Shown here piece by piece: positions 37,635 through 46,378 of a stretch of 64,000 nucleotides of DNA; within the stretch, counting starts at the first letter, position 1, and the number at the start of each line of letters is the position of its first letter. Made by a program: the position numbers and the translations under genes. Source of the stretch: Castellaniella defragrans. Its GTDB lineage: Bacteria; Pseudomonadota; Gammaproteobacteria; Burkholderiales; Burkholderiaceae_B. The notes beneath the pieces were generated by a model. That model worked only from the letters and a program-made list of their open reading frames with translations. It did no database searches and had not been told where the DNA came from. The stretch is from NCBI RefSeq assembly GCF_014203015.1, contig NZ_JACHIB010000005.1:159149-223148 (forward strand), read 5' to 3'.

Positions 37635-37715
37635 GGCGTCGCGCTCGATGGGGGCTGATGAGGGGATCATAGGCAATTCGGGGCGCGCCGGTGTTGAGGC
37701 AGGACAATGCGGGCT

Positions 37716-38435
37716 TCAGTCGAAGGGCCGGCCTTCGCCCGCCTCCTCGTGGGTGGCGCCGTCGCGGATGCGGTAGATCCGCTTGAAGGTCGGGATGATC
37801 TTTTCGTCGTGCGTCACCACGATGATGGCCGTCCGGTATTGCCGCGCCATGTGGTGCAGGATGCGCACGACCGCCATGGCGCGCTCGCTGTCCAGCGGCG
37901 CCGTCGGCTCGTCGGCCAGGATGACCGGCGGGCGGTTGACCAGCCCGCGCGCGATGGCGACCCGCTGCTGTTCGCCGCCGGACAGCTGCGGGGGCATGGC
38001 CTGGGCGCGGTGTCCGACTTCCAGCGAGGCCAGCACTTCCAGCGCGCGGGCGCGGGCCTCGCGCTTGCCCGCGCCCGCCAGCATCGGCAGCAGGGCCACG
38101 TTGTCGGTGACGTCCAGGAACGGGATCAGGTAGGGCGCCTGGAAGATGAAGCCGATCCGGTCGCGGCGCAGCGCGCGCAGGTCCTTCACCCGCCAGCCCT
38201 CGTCGTAGATGAGCTCGCCGCCCAGCGTCATGCGCCCGCCGGTCGGGTCGATCACGGCGCCCAGGCACTTCAGCAGCGTGCTCTTGCCCGAGCCCGAGGG
38301 GCCGATCAGGCCGACGACCTCGCCGGGCGCGACCGACATGTTGACGTCGCGCAGGGCCAGCACGGCCGTGTCGCCCTGGCCATAGCGCTTGCTCAGGCCC
38401 TCGATCAGGATGCCGGAACCGGTCATGGCGTTCAT
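37716..38435 (-). CDS. ABC exporter ATPase (DevA/MacB/LolD type)
   Basis: A 239-residue ATPase with Walker A GPSGSGKST, signature LSGGEQQRVAIARGL, Walker B VILADEPTAPLD and switch VVTHDEKII. Overall it resembles DevA/MacB/LolD subunits serving FtsX-like permeases. ATG 38435 overlaps the permease stop by four bases (ATGA), so translation is coupled; a second Met three codons on is possible. With the permease and HlyD-type adaptor upstream it forms a tripartite export pump; the substrate is unknown. The adjacent TetR gene suggests inducible efflux. Confidence 0.9.
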   Translation of the reverse strand: MNAMTGSGILIEGLSKRYGQGDTAVLALRDVNMSVAPGEVVGLIGPSGSGKSTLLKCLGAVIDPTGGRMTLGGELIYDEGWRVKDLRALRRDRIGFIFQAPYLIPFLDVTDNVALLPMLAGAGKREARARALEVLASLEVGHRAQAMPPQLSGGEQQRVAIARGLVNRPPVILADEPTAPLDSERAMAVVRILHHMARQYRTAIIVVTHDEKIIPTFKRIYRIRDGATHEEAGEGRPFD

Positions 38436-39634
38436 CCGATGGCGTTGGCGGGATCGACCCGCAGGGCGATGCGGATGGCCACCAGGCTGGCCAGGGCGCA
38501 GATCAGCAGGATGGCGGCCAGGCCCGCGATGGAATCGGCCGGCGTCAGCAGCACGTACTTGGGGAAGACGGGGGCGGAGAACGTCGCCGCGATCTTGCCC
38601 GCCATGAAGCCGATCAGGCCCAGGGCCAGGGACTGCTGCAGGATCATGCCGGCGATGGTGCGGTTGCGCGTGCCGATCAGCTTGAGCACGGCGATCTCGC
38701 GGATCTTGTCCATGGTCAGGGTGTAGATGATGAAGGCCACGATGGCCGCGCTGACCAGGGCCAGTATGGCCAGGAACATGCCGATCTGCCGCGCCGACGA
38801 GGCCACCAGCTTGTCCACCAGGATGGTTTCCATCTGGGCGCGCGTGTAGACGGACAGGCGCGTCCAGCGCTGGATGCGGGCGGCGGCCTCGGCGGCGTCC
38901 GCGCCCGGAGCCAGCGTCACCAGGACGGCGTTGACGTAGGGATTGGCCGCCTGGCTGTCGAGCACGGCCCGCAGGGCTGAATCGTTGCCGGGCCGGTTCA
39001 GCCCGGGATTGGCGGCGGCGCGCCGGCGGCTCTGCCGGATGGCGTCGTTGTCCTTCTGGAATTGCGCCTGCTGCGCGTCCTTCAGGGGGATGAAGACCAT
39101 CGGGTCGCCGCTGGAGGACACCGTGCGCCGGGTCAGGCCGACGATGGCGTATTCGTGGCGGCGGATGGTGATCCGGTCGCCCAGGGCGAAGCCGGCCGCC
39201 ACGTCCGACACGGCCTCGTAGTGGCCCAGGACGATCTGGCGGCCGGCCACCAGGCCGGGCGGCCAGCCCGGCGTCGCGCCCGGCGTGCCCGGGGCCACGC
39301 CCACCACCATGATGCGCACGTCGCGGCCGCGATGGTGCGCCTGCATGGTCAGGTAGGTGACGTTGGCCGCCTGGCCCACGCCCTCCAGCCCCAGGATGGC
39401 GCGGTAGGCGTCGTCGGGCAGGCTGGAGTTCTCGGCATAGGGTCCCTGGGTGTCTTTCTGTACGACCCACAGGTCGGCGCCGCTGTTGTCCAGCAGGGCC
39501 CGCGCATCGGCCACCAGGCCCCGGTAGACGCCCGCCATGATCAGCGTGACGCCGATCAGCAGCCCCAGGCCGATGCCGGTGAAGAGGAATTTCCCCCAGG
39601 CATGCAGGATGTCGCGTCCGGCCAGGCTGATCAT
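38432..39634 (-). CDS. FtsX-like ABC transporter permease (DevC type)
   Basis: Inner-membrane permease of 400 residues. One helix at the N-terminus (FTGIGLGLLIGVTLIMAGVY), a large periplasmic domain (~40-265, with DLWVVQKDTQGPYAENSSLP) and three C-terminal helices (MFLAILALVSAAIVAFIIYT, then LALGLIGFMAGKIAATF and AGLAAILLICALASLVAIRI) make the FtsX/MacB/DevC plan. It overlaps the adaptor gene by four bases (stop/start) and the ATPase gene by four. Together these form a DevBCA-like exporter, possibly of lipids, glycolipids or small toxic compounds. Confidence 0.88.
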   Translation of the reverse strand: MISLAGRDILHAWGKFLFTGIGLGLLIGVTLIMAGVYRGLVADARALLDNSGADLWVVQKDTQGPYAENSSLPDDAYRAILGLEGVGQAANVTYLTMQAHHRGRDVRIMVVGVAPGTPGATPGWPPGLVAGRQIVLGHYEAVSDVAAGFALGDRITIRRHEYAIVGLTRRTVSSSGDPMVFIPLKDAQQAQFQKDNDAIRQSRRRAAANPGLNRPGNDSALRAVLDSQAANPYVNAVLVTLAPGADAAEAAARIQRWTRLSVYTRAQMETILVDKLVASSARQIGMFLAILALVSAAIVAFIIYTLTMDKIREIAVLKLIGTRNRTIAGMILQQSLALGLIGFMAGKIAATFSAPVFPKYVLLTPADSIAGLAAILLICALASLVAIRIALRVDPANAIG

Positions 39635-40785
39635 GCCGCTGGCTCCGCCTGCGCCGGACCGGTGGCGCGGACCCGGCTGCGGGCGGTCAGCGGGCTGGCG
39701 CTGTGGACGATGACGAGGTCGCCGGCGTTCAGTCCGTCCAGCACCTGGACCATGCCCCGGGCGTCGGCGGCGCCGACGCGGATGGGGACGAAGACCGGCC
39801 GCCCGTCCTGGATGCGCCAGACGCCGGGCCGTCCGTCCTGGTGGCGGAGGGCGGCGTTGGAGACGACGGGGCCCGGCGGGGTGGGCGGCAGTTCCACCGT
39901 GGTTTCGGCCAGCTCGCCCAGGGCGGGCGGCGGCGCGGGCGGGGCGTCGAAGGCGATCTTGGCCAGCAGTTCCTCGGTGATGGCGTCGGCGACCGGCTCG
40001 ATGCGGACGATCCGGCCCTCGACCGGCTCCCGCCCGCGGGAGCGCAGCACGATCCGGGCCGCCAGCCCGGCGGACAGGCCGGCGGAGCCGGCCTGGTCGA
40101 AGCGCGCGTCGATCCAGAGCGCGCCGGGCGCGATCACCTGGACGATGGCCTGCCCGGCTATCAGGATCGTGCCCGGGTCCGCGTCGCGGGTGAGGACGAA
40201 GCCGTCGATGGGCGAGACCAGCGCCAGGTTGCGCCGCTGCGCGCGCAGCGCGGCCAGTTCGGCCTGCAGCCGTTCGGCCTCCCGCGTGGCGGCCTCCAGG
40301 GCGGCCTGCGCCAGCTTCAGCTCGTGGCGCTTGTCGCTGGCGGTCTCCTCGCTGATGGCCGAGGCCTTCAGCAGCGTTTCGTAGCGGCGCAGCTGGACTT
40401 CGGCCCGGTCCTGGCGGATGCCCGATTCCCGCGCCAGCACGCGCGCGCGGGACAGCGCCGCCACCTGGGCCTGGATGCGGTCGTCGAGGTCCACGGGATC
40501 GATCTCGCCCAGCACCTGGCCGGCCCGCACGGCATCGCCCACTTCCACGTCCAGCCGCAGCAGCCGGCCCGTCAGGGCCGGGCCGATCCGGTGGATCTGG
40601 CGGGCCTCGACGGTGCCGATGCCGAAGCGCACCGGACGGATGGAGGCTTCCTCAACCCGGGCCGTGGTGACCGGGATGCGGGCCAGCGGCCCGGATTGCA
40701 GGGCGACGTACAGGAACAGCCCCAGCAGGACCAGGGCCAGCGCGGCCAGCAGCACGCGTTTCCTGTCGATGCGCGGGGCTTTCAT
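39631..40785 (-). CDS. HlyD/MacA-like periplasmic adaptor subunit (DevB type)
   Basis: A 384-residue membrane-fusion protein. An N-terminal anchor (VLLAALALVLLGLFLYVALQ) precedes a lipoyl/barrel half (GRLLRLDVEVGDAVRAGQVL), a long helical hairpin (~100-200, LSRARVLARESGIRQDRAEV through REAERLQAELAALRAQRR), the second half LVSPIDGFVLTRDADPGTIL and a C-terminal beta domain. It should bridge the ABC permease to an outer-membrane channel, which is not encoded in this group. It overlaps the TetR gene by four bases upstream and the permease by four downstream. Confidence 0.87.
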   Translation of the reverse strand: MKAPRIDRKRVLLAALALVLLGLFLYVALQSGPLARIPVTTARVEEASIRPVRFGIGTVEARQIHRIGPALTGRLLRLDVEVGDAVRAGQVLGEIDPVDLDDRIQAQVAALSRARVLARESGIRQDRAEVQLRRYETLLKASAISEETASDKRHELKLAQAALEAATREAERLQAELAALRAQRRNLALVSPIDGFVLTRDADPGTILIAGQAIVQVIAPGALWIDARFDQAGSAGLSAGLAARIVLRSRGREPVEGRIVRIEPVADAITEELLAKIAFDAPPAPPPALGELAETTVELPPTPPGPVVSNAALRHQDGRPGVWRIQDGRPVFVPIRVGAADARGMVQVLDGLNAGDLVIVHSASPLTARSRVRATGPAQAEPAA

Positions 40786-41393
40786 GGGCGGGCTCCGATG
40801 CCCTGGAGGAACAGGGCGAACAGGGCGGGCGCCTGGCGCTTCATGCGCCGGATGTCGCCGGCCAGCATGGACTGGATCACCAGGCCCTGGATCATGCCCA
40901 CGAACAGTACCGGCAGGGCGTCCGCATCCGGCGTGTCCTGCAATTCCCCCCGGTCGATGCCGCGGCGGACCTGCTCCAGCAGCCGTTCGCGGTAGTGCTC
41001 CAGCAGGGCCAGCACGCGGGTCTTCGCGGGCGTCTCCCGGTCGTGCTGCAGTTCGGCGAACAGGATGCGCGGCACGCCCGGGTGGCTGGCGATGAAATCC
41101 ACGTGGGCGTGGAACATGGCCTCCAGCGCCGCCCGCGGGCCGACGGCCCGCGCGGCGGCCGCGTCGATGCGCGCCAGCAGCGTCTCGCTGGTGTGGGCCA
41201 TCACCGCGTCCCAGATGGCTTCCTTGCTGGGGAAATGCCGGAACAGCGCGCCCTGGGTGAGCCGCATGTGCTGGGCGATGGCGGCCGTCGTGATGTCGGC
41301 CGGGTTGCGGTCGGCGGCCAGCTCGATGACCGCCCGCACGGTGGCCGCCCGCCGTTCGTCCGCCGGCAGGTGTTTCGGAGTGGATTGCGGCAT
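40782..41393 (-). CDS. TetR-family repressor of the DevBCA-like exporter
   Basis: A 203-residue regulator. The N-terminal HTH reads RAATVRAVIELAADRNPADI, TTAAIAQHMRLTQGALFRHF and PSKEAIWDAVMAHT, with a C-terminal TetR_C-type domain (IASHPGVPRILFAELQHDRE). It is the first gene of the leftward exporter operon and overlaps the adaptor start by four bases. Autoregulation with the exporter is likely. An AT-rich sequence at 41409-41435 (AGAGTAATTGATTACTATCT) carrying the dyad GTAATTGATTAC lies just upstream and is a likely operator. Confidence 0.88.
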   Translation of the reverse strand: MPQSTPKHLPADERRAATVRAVIELAADRNPADITTAAIAQHMRLTQGALFRHFPSKEAIWDAVMAHTSETLLARIDAAAARAVGPRAALEAMFHAHVDFIASHPGVPRILFAELQHDRETPAKTRVLALLEHYRERLLEQVRRGIDRGELQDTPDADALPVLFVGMIQGLVIQSMLAGDIRRMKRQAPALFALFLQGIGARP

Positions 41394-41411
41394 CCCGTTT
41401 CTCGCAAAGAG

Positions 41412-41423
41412 AGTAATTGATTA
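41412..41423. promoter_or_regulatory. Candidate TetR operator
   Basis: GTAATTGATTAC, a near-perfect 12-bp dyad (GTAAT/ATTAC), sits 19-30 bases upstream of the TetR start in an otherwise GC-rich region and is followed by TATCTTATCA. It is the obvious autoregulatory site for the exporter operon. Confidence 0.5.
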
Positions 41424-41568
41424 CTATCTTATCACGGGAAGCGCGGAGTGGCGATGGTCCCGTCTGCCGCGCGGACGCGCCGCGGACCGGAATCAGCCGC
41501 GGAACACGTCGTCCAGGGTGTCGTCCAGGGGAGCCCCGGCCCCGCCGGTGCTCAATGCACCCTGCGCA

Positions 41569-42815
41569 TCACCGCGCGGGCCTTTGATCCGTCAGGTATT
41601 CCTGCAGGCGGTTCAGCACGGTGCAGGGTTCGCGGAAGTTCCACTCCGGCCCGGTTTCTGGCCTGCCCAGGAAATGGCCCTGGGCGGCCTGGGCGCCGGC
41701 GTATCGCACCAGGTGCAGGTCGTCGGGGCTTTCCACCCCTTCGATGACGACGCAGGGACTGCGATGGGCGCAGGCCCGCGTGACCCATTTCAGGGTTTCC
41801 CGTCCGGCGGGGCCCTGGCGCGCCTGCCGCAGCAGGGACTGGTCGATCTTCACGGCGTCGTAGCGTGCGCCGTTCAGGGCCGACAGTTCGGCGTGTCCGC
41901 TGCCCATGTCGTCCAGCACGATGCGCACCCCGGTGTCCTGCAGTTCGCGCATCAGCCGCAGGGCGGATCCCGGGTGGGCGATGGGCTGGTTTCGGTCAGT
42001 TCGATCAGCAGGCGCGATGCCACGGCGCGCCGGCCGCACAGGTAGCGGACCAATTCGCGCCACCAGGCGTTGGGCCGCAGGGTCAGCGCCGAAATGTTGC
42101 ACGCCAGTTCACGGTCGGGATGGATTTCCAGCAGGCCGATGACGGTCCACAGGACGCTCCAGTCCAGCCGCCCGATCAGCCCCTGGCGCTCCAGCGCCTG
42201 GATGGCGGCGGCGGGGGATTCCGCGGGATCCTCCGCCCGGCGCAGCAGCGCTTCCTGGTACAGGCAGGCGCCGTCCCCGGGATCGATCCGCAGGACCGGC
42301 TGGAATGCCAGCTGCAGCTGTCCGGCGCGCAATTCGTCCAGCCAGCGCGCGCACAGCGCGATGTCGTTGCGCAGGAGCGGGGTGGCCTGGCAGGGGGCGA
42401 ACGCCGGATCGGGATCGAGGGGGTCGAGGCTGTCCTGGGGCACTTCGTGCAGGCTCAGGCCCGACAGGGCGATGTGCAGGAGCGGATAGAAACGGTCGTC
42501 CCCGCAATCGATGGGCGCGTCGCCCAGGTCGGCGCACAGCGTGCGCCAGAACTGATCGGCCAGGGAGACCGAGTACACGCTGAACGGCCAGATGCCGGCC
42601 AGATCGACTTCGATGGCATTGCCCGCGAACCGGATGGATCCGCGCGGGACGCGCGCCGTGATCAGGTGATCGCGCAGCGCCCGCATCACCTGCGCGGGCG
42701 GGCCGCCGCCGCGGGCCTGGGCCAGCTGGTGCAGGTTGCCGACCCGGATCTGCGCCCGCGCGCCGCTCATCACCGGGGAATCCAGCGGGGAGCGGGCCGT
42801 GCCGCCGCTCTCCAT
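41569..42815 (-). pseudogene. EAL-domain c-di-GMP phosphodiesterase, single-base frameshift
   Basis: The N-terminal ~190 residues are an uncharacterised region; an EAL domain then begins (LQLAFQPVLRIDPGDGACLY, QEALLRRAED, so the ExLxR motif is present). The frame breaks after LLIELTETSPS near 41991 and stops at 41952. The rest of the EAL domain continues in another frame: IAHPGSALRLMRELQDTGVR, IVLDDMGSGHAELSAL, YDAVKIDQSLL, CVVIEGVES and QGHFLGRPE, ending at 41569. Restoring one base gives about 415 residues with all main EAL motifs (DD, K, E). Either a recent inactivating deletion or a sequencing error. Start 42815 is tentative; upstream sequence is AT-rich and non-coding in character. Confidence 0.82.
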
Positions 42816-42818
42816 GTG

Positions 42819-42840
42819 TTCAAAAGGGTTCCCTTTTGAA
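42819..42840. promoter_or_regulatory. 22-bp perfect palindrome at the EAL gene start
   Basis: Arms TTCAAAAGGG and CCCTTTTGAA separated by TT, immediately upstream of the tentative EAL start codon. It could be a repressor operator or an mRNA hairpin that hides the AAGGG ribosome-site-like sequence. Confidence 0.5.
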
Positions 42841-43129
42841 AGTTCTTGGCATGAAGAAACGATGTTTTTTGGCAACATATAGAGAAAACAATTGTCGATT
42901 TGGTGCATCCAGGAAAATTAAATAGAAACTATTTAGGTTTCAAATAATTATCCGATCGACCCGTGTCGGAATGAGGCCCTTCGCCCCATCATCGGGATGG
43001 GCGCCGGGTCGCCGTTGGCGGAAAGAAACTTTTTCTCATAAGTGGCGCCGCTGTCCCGGCCCGTGCTGCCCTATAGTTCGCCCGCTTTCTGCTGGACGGG
43101 AAGGCGAATGGAAGTCAAGGTAGCGAGTC
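42841..43129. promoter_or_regulatory. Divergent intergenic region (EAL gene / recombinase)
   Basis: Bases 42841-42960 are very AT-rich (e.g. AAATTAAATAGAAACTATTT) and probably hold promoters for one or both divergent genes. The rest is mixed composition. No small gene is recognisable. Confidence 0.35.
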
Positions 43130-43726
43130 ATGGCGATCGGCAAGACGCAGGGCGCGGGTGCGGCCCGCAGGGTGTTCGGCTATGCCCGGGTATCGACCGA
43201 CGAGCAGCACATGGGCCTGCAGATGCGCGCGCTGAGGAATGCGGGCTGTGACCCGATCTTCGTGGATCGCGGGGTGTCGGGCGCGACGATGCGCCGGGAA
43301 GGTCTGGATCGGCTGCTGCGCTCGCTGCGCGCCGGCGACCGGCTGGTGGTCTGGCGGCTGGACCGCCTGGGGCACTCGCTGTCGGGGCTGATCCAGCTGC
43401 TGGACAGCCTGGGAGAGCGGCACATCGGCTTCTGTTCCCTGTGCGAGCAGATCGACATCGGCACGCCCGGCGGCAAGCTGGTGTTCCACATGATGGCGGC
43501 GCTGGCCGAATTCGAGCGTGCCCTGATCAGCGAACGGACCCGGGCGGGGATGGCGGCGGCGCGGGCGCGGGGCCAGCGCATCGGCCGCCCGCCTTCGCTG
43601 ACGCCGCAGCAGCGCCTGGCGGCCCGGGCGCTGCTCGACCAGGGCCAGCCGGCGGCGCGGGTCGCCGATCAGTTCGGCGTGTCGGTCGCCACGCTGAGGC
43701 GGCTGGCCGCTTCCCCTTCGGTGTAG
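43130..43726 (+). CDS. Serine recombinase (resolvase/invertase family)
   Basis: A 198-residue small serine recombinase. The catalytic serine is Ser22 in FGYARVSTDEQ; RGVSGATMRREGLDRLL, GDRLVVWRLDRLGHSLSGLI and the E-helix segment AALAEFERALISERTRAGMA complete the catalytic domain. A Hin-like DNA-binding tail follows (RQRIGRPPSLTPQQ-type, here GQRIGRPPSLTPQQRLAARA, then ARVADQFGVSVATLRRL). It stands alone: no transposase, inverted-repeat pair or invertible segment was recognised beside it. It could be a resolvase remnant of a transposon, an invertase acting elsewhere, or a domesticated protein. Confidence 0.88.
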   Translation: MAIGKTQGAGAARRVFGYARVSTDEQHMGLQMRALRNAGCDPIFVDRGVSGATMRREGLDRLLRSLRAGDRLVVWRLDRLGHSLSGLIQLLDSLGERHIGFCSLCEQIDIGTPGGKLVFHMMAALAEFERALISERTRAGMAAARARGQRIGRPPSLTPQQRLAARALLDQGQPAARVADQFGVSVATLRRLAASPSV

Positions 43727-43751
43727 CCGGCCGTCCGCCCGGCGCACCGTC

Positions 43752-44957
43752 TCAGCCCAGCAGGTCCAGGGCGTGCCGGGCGGCGATCCATTCCTCGTTG
43801 GTGGGCTCCATGGCGACCCGTACGGCGCTGTCCGGCGTCGACAGCGTCGTGGCCTGGGCCGCGTTGGCCTCCGGGTCCAGCGCCACGCCCAGCCAGGCCA
43901 GGCCTTCGCAGACGCGCCGGCGCAGCTCGACGCTGTGCTCGCCGATCCCCGCGGTGAAGACCAGCATGTCCAGTCCGCCCAGCACCGCCGTCAGCGCGCC
44001 GATCTCGCGCACGATGCGGCGCACGTACAGGTCCAGCGCGAGGCGCGCGCGGGGCGCGCGGGCCTCGGCGGCCAGCAGGTCGCGCGGGTCGGGCGAGATG
44101 CCCGAGACGCCCTTGAGGCCGGATTCGTGGTACAGGATGCGGCCGACTTCCTCCAGGCTGAGCCGCTCGATCTCCATCAGGTAGAGCACGGCGCCCGGGT
44201 CCAGCGAGCCGGTGCGGGTGCCCATCATCAGGCCGTCCAGCGCGGAAAACCCCATGGTGGTGGCCTGGCTGCGCAGGTCGCGCAGGGCGCACAGGCTGGC
44301 GCCGCTGCCCAGGTGGGCGGCGATGACGCGGCCGCGCGCCCGGTCGCCGTGGCGCTCGGGCAGGGCGATGGACAGGTATTCGTAGGACAGGCCGTGGAAG
44401 CCGTAGCGGCGCAGGCCGCGTTCCCAGGCGTCGTAGGGCAGCGGCAGCATCTGCTCGACCTGCGGCACGGTATGGTGGAAGGCGGTGTCGAAGCAGGCGA
44501 TCTGGGGCAGGCCGGGCCGTTCGCTCAGCAGGATGTCGATGGCCTCCAGCGCGAAGGGCTGGTGCAGCGGCGCCAGGGGGACGTAGCCGCGCAGATCCTC
44601 CAGGACGCCGGCGTCGATGCGCACCGGCGCGAAGTACTTGCTGCCGCCGTGAACGACGCGGTGGGCGACGGCCACCAGGCGCCCGTCGCCCAGCCGGGCG
44701 TGCACGCGCCGCAGGATCAGGTCCAGGGCGCAGCGGTAGGGCGCCTGGGGATCCAGCCGGACGGCGAACGGCGCCACGCCGGTCTCGCCGAAGTCGGGCC
44801 GCTCGCCGCCGATGCCCTGGACCTTGCCGTTCCAGGCCGGGCGGCGCGGCAGCGGATCGGCCGAGGTGTCGAACAGCGCGAACTTGATGCTCGAGGAGCC
44901 GCAGTTCAGCACCAGGATCAGGGCTTGCCCGGACGTGGAGGTCTGGCCGATGGTCAT
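43752..44957 (-). CDS. ackA: Acetate/propionate kinase
   Basis: A 401-residue acetokinase making acetate and ATP from acetyl phosphate and ADP (or the reverse). Motifs: LVLNCGSSSIKFALFD at the N-terminus, VAHRVVHGGSKYFAPV, FDTAFHHTVPQVEQMLPLPY, GFHGLSYEYLS, IAAHLGSGASLCAL, MGTRTGSLDPGAVLYLME and FTAGIGEHSVELRRRV. ATG 44957 overlaps the stop of the MaoC-Pta gene by four bases (ATGA), so the pair is translationally coupled. Length and motifs are normal. It ends the leftward PHA/exporter/acetate block. Confidence 0.93.
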   Translation of the reverse strand: MTIGQTSTSGQALILVLNCGSSSIKFALFDTSADPLPRRPAWNGKVQGIGGERPDFGETGVAPFAVRLDPQAPYRCALDLILRRVHARLGDGRLVAVAHRVVHGGSKYFAPVRIDAGVLEDLRGYVPLAPLHQPFALEAIDILLSERPGLPQIACFDTAFHHTVPQVEQMLPLPYDAWERGLRRYGFHGLSYEYLSIALPERHGDRARGRVIAAHLGSGASLCALRDLRSQATTMGFSALDGLMMGTRTGSLDPGAVLYLMEIERLSLEEVGRILYHESGLKGVSGISPDPRDLLAAEARAPRARLALDLYVRRIVREIGALTAVLGGLDMLVFTAGIGEHSVELRRRVCEGLAWLGVALDPEANAAQATTLSTPDSAVRVAMEPTNEEWIAARHALDLLG

Positions 44958-46366
44958 AGGGGGGTGCTCCGGTAGTGGCGCGCCAGCAGCAGGGCCAGGG
45001 CGCACGAGGCGATGCGGGATTCGTAGGTGTCGGACCGGCTGGTCAGGATGATGGGCACGCGGGCGCCCAGCACCAGGCCGGCGCTGGCGGCATCGCCCAG
45101 GTACATCAGCTGCTTGGCCAGCATGTTGCCGCTTTCCAGGTCGGGCGTCACCAGGATGTCGGCCAGGCCGGCGACTTCCGAGCGGATGCCCTTGACGTGG
45201 GCGGCCGCCAGCGACACGGCGTTGTCGAAGGCCAGCGGCCCGTCCAGGCGCCCGCCGGTGATCTGGCCGCGGTCGGCCATCTTGCACAGGGCGGCGGCGT
45301 CCAGCGTGGCGGGCATGGCGGCGCTGACCGTTTCCACCGCGGCCAGGATGGCCACGCGCGGTTCGGCCACGCCGATCGCGTGGGCCAGGTCGATGGCGTT
45401 GCGGATGATGTCGGCCTTCTGGTCCAGGGTGGGGGCGATGTTGATCGCGGCGTCGGTGATGATGAAGGGGCGCGGGTAGCGCGGCGTCTGCATCAGGTAG
45501 CAGTGGCTGACGCGGCGCTTGGTGCGCAGGCCGTCGCCGGCCACCACGGCCGCCATCAGTTCGTCGGTGTGCAGGCTGCCCTTCATCAGGGCTTCGACCT
45601 CGCCGGCGCGGGCCAGCGCCACGGCCTGGCCGGCGGCCGCGTGGCTGTGGGGCACGTCGCGGATGTCCAGGCCGTCGAGCGTGGCGCCCAGGGCCTGCGC
45701 GGTCCGTTCGAGCCGGGCGCGCGGGGCGACCAGGATCGGGTCGATCAGGCCTTCCCGCCGCGCATCCAGGGCGGCCCGCAGGCTGATCTCGTCGCAGGAA
45801 TGCACCACCGCCACCCGGATCGGCTCCAGGCCGCGCACGTGGGCGAGCAGCGTGTGCAGGCCGCCGTGGGCGGGATCCTGGATGTGGATCTCGGGCAGCG
45901 TGGTGCGGGCGCACTCGATGGATTCCAGCGGCGCCTGCACCAGCGCCTCGCCCTCGATGGCGACCGTGCCGTCGGGCAGGGTGCAGGCGCAGGCCAGGCG
46001 CACGTGCCGGTGCTGCGGTTCGAGCGCCGTGATCCGGACCTCGACGGCCACGGTGTCGCCGACCCGGACGGGCGCCCGGAACGTCAGGCTCTGGCTCAGG
46101 TAGAGGGTGCCCGGGCCGGGCAGCTGCGTGCCCAGCACGGCGGAAATCAGCGAGGCGCCCCACATGCCGTGGGCGATGATGCCCTGGAAGGGCGTGTGGG
46201 CGGCGTAGTCCGGATCCAGGTGCTGTGGGTTGACGTCGCCCGAGACCGCGGCGAACAGCTGGATGTCGCGCAGGCCCAGGGTGCGTTCGATGCGCGCGCG
46301 GTCGCCCACGGCCAGTTCGTCGAAGGTGCGGTTGCGCAGGGGCGCGAGGGAAGAGGAATCGCTCAT
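44954..46366 (-). CDS. Bifunctional MaoC-type enoyl-CoA hydratase / phosphate acetyltransferase
   Basis: A 470-residue fusion. Residues ~8-150 are a MaoC hot-dog domain (RTFDELAVGDRARIERTLGL, GDVNPQHLDPDYAAHTPFQG, IIAHGMWGASLISAVLGTQL; the conserved D-x5-H hydratase site is in NPQHLDPDYA and IAHGMW). From ~160 a phosphate acetyl/butyryltransferase domain follows (HSCDEISLRAALDARREGLI, VEALMKGSLHTDELMAAVV, LADILVTPDLESGNMLAKQL, LGARVPIILTSRSDT). It should make acyl phosphate from acyl-CoA, feeding AckA. The hydratase could supply 3-hydroxyacyl-CoA for the PHA synthase in the same block. It lies 12 bases after phaB and overlaps ackA. Confidence 0.9.
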   Translation of the reverse strand: MSDSSSLAPLRNRTFDELAVGDRARIERTLGLRDIQLFAAVSGDVNPQHLDPDYAAHTPFQGIIAHGMWGASLISAVLGTQLPGPGTLYLSQSLTFRAPVRVGDTVAVEVRITALEPQHRHVRLACACTLPDGTVAIEGEALVQAPLESIECARTTLPEIHIQDPAHGGLHTLLAHVRGLEPIRVAVVHSCDEISLRAALDARREGLIDPILVAPRARLERTAQALGATLDGLDIRDVPHSHAAAGQAVALARAGEVEALMKGSLHTDELMAAVVAGDGLRTKRRVSHCYLMQTPRYPRPFIITDAAINIAPTLDQKADIIRNAIDLAHAIGVAEPRVAILAAVETVSAAMPATLDAAALCKMADRGQITGGRLDGPLAFDNAVSLAAAHVKGIRSEVAGLADILVTPDLESGNMLAKQLMYLGDAASAGLVLGARVPIILTSRSDTYESRIASCALALLLARHYRSTPL

Positions 46367-46378
46367 GGGGTGCGCGCC

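Noticed and set aside
37716..39470. Single 584-residue protein covering the exporter ATPase and part of the permease
   Set aside because: Only the ATPase part (from 38435) has family similarity; the rest is an out-of-frame shadow of the permease gene, which has its own intact frame.
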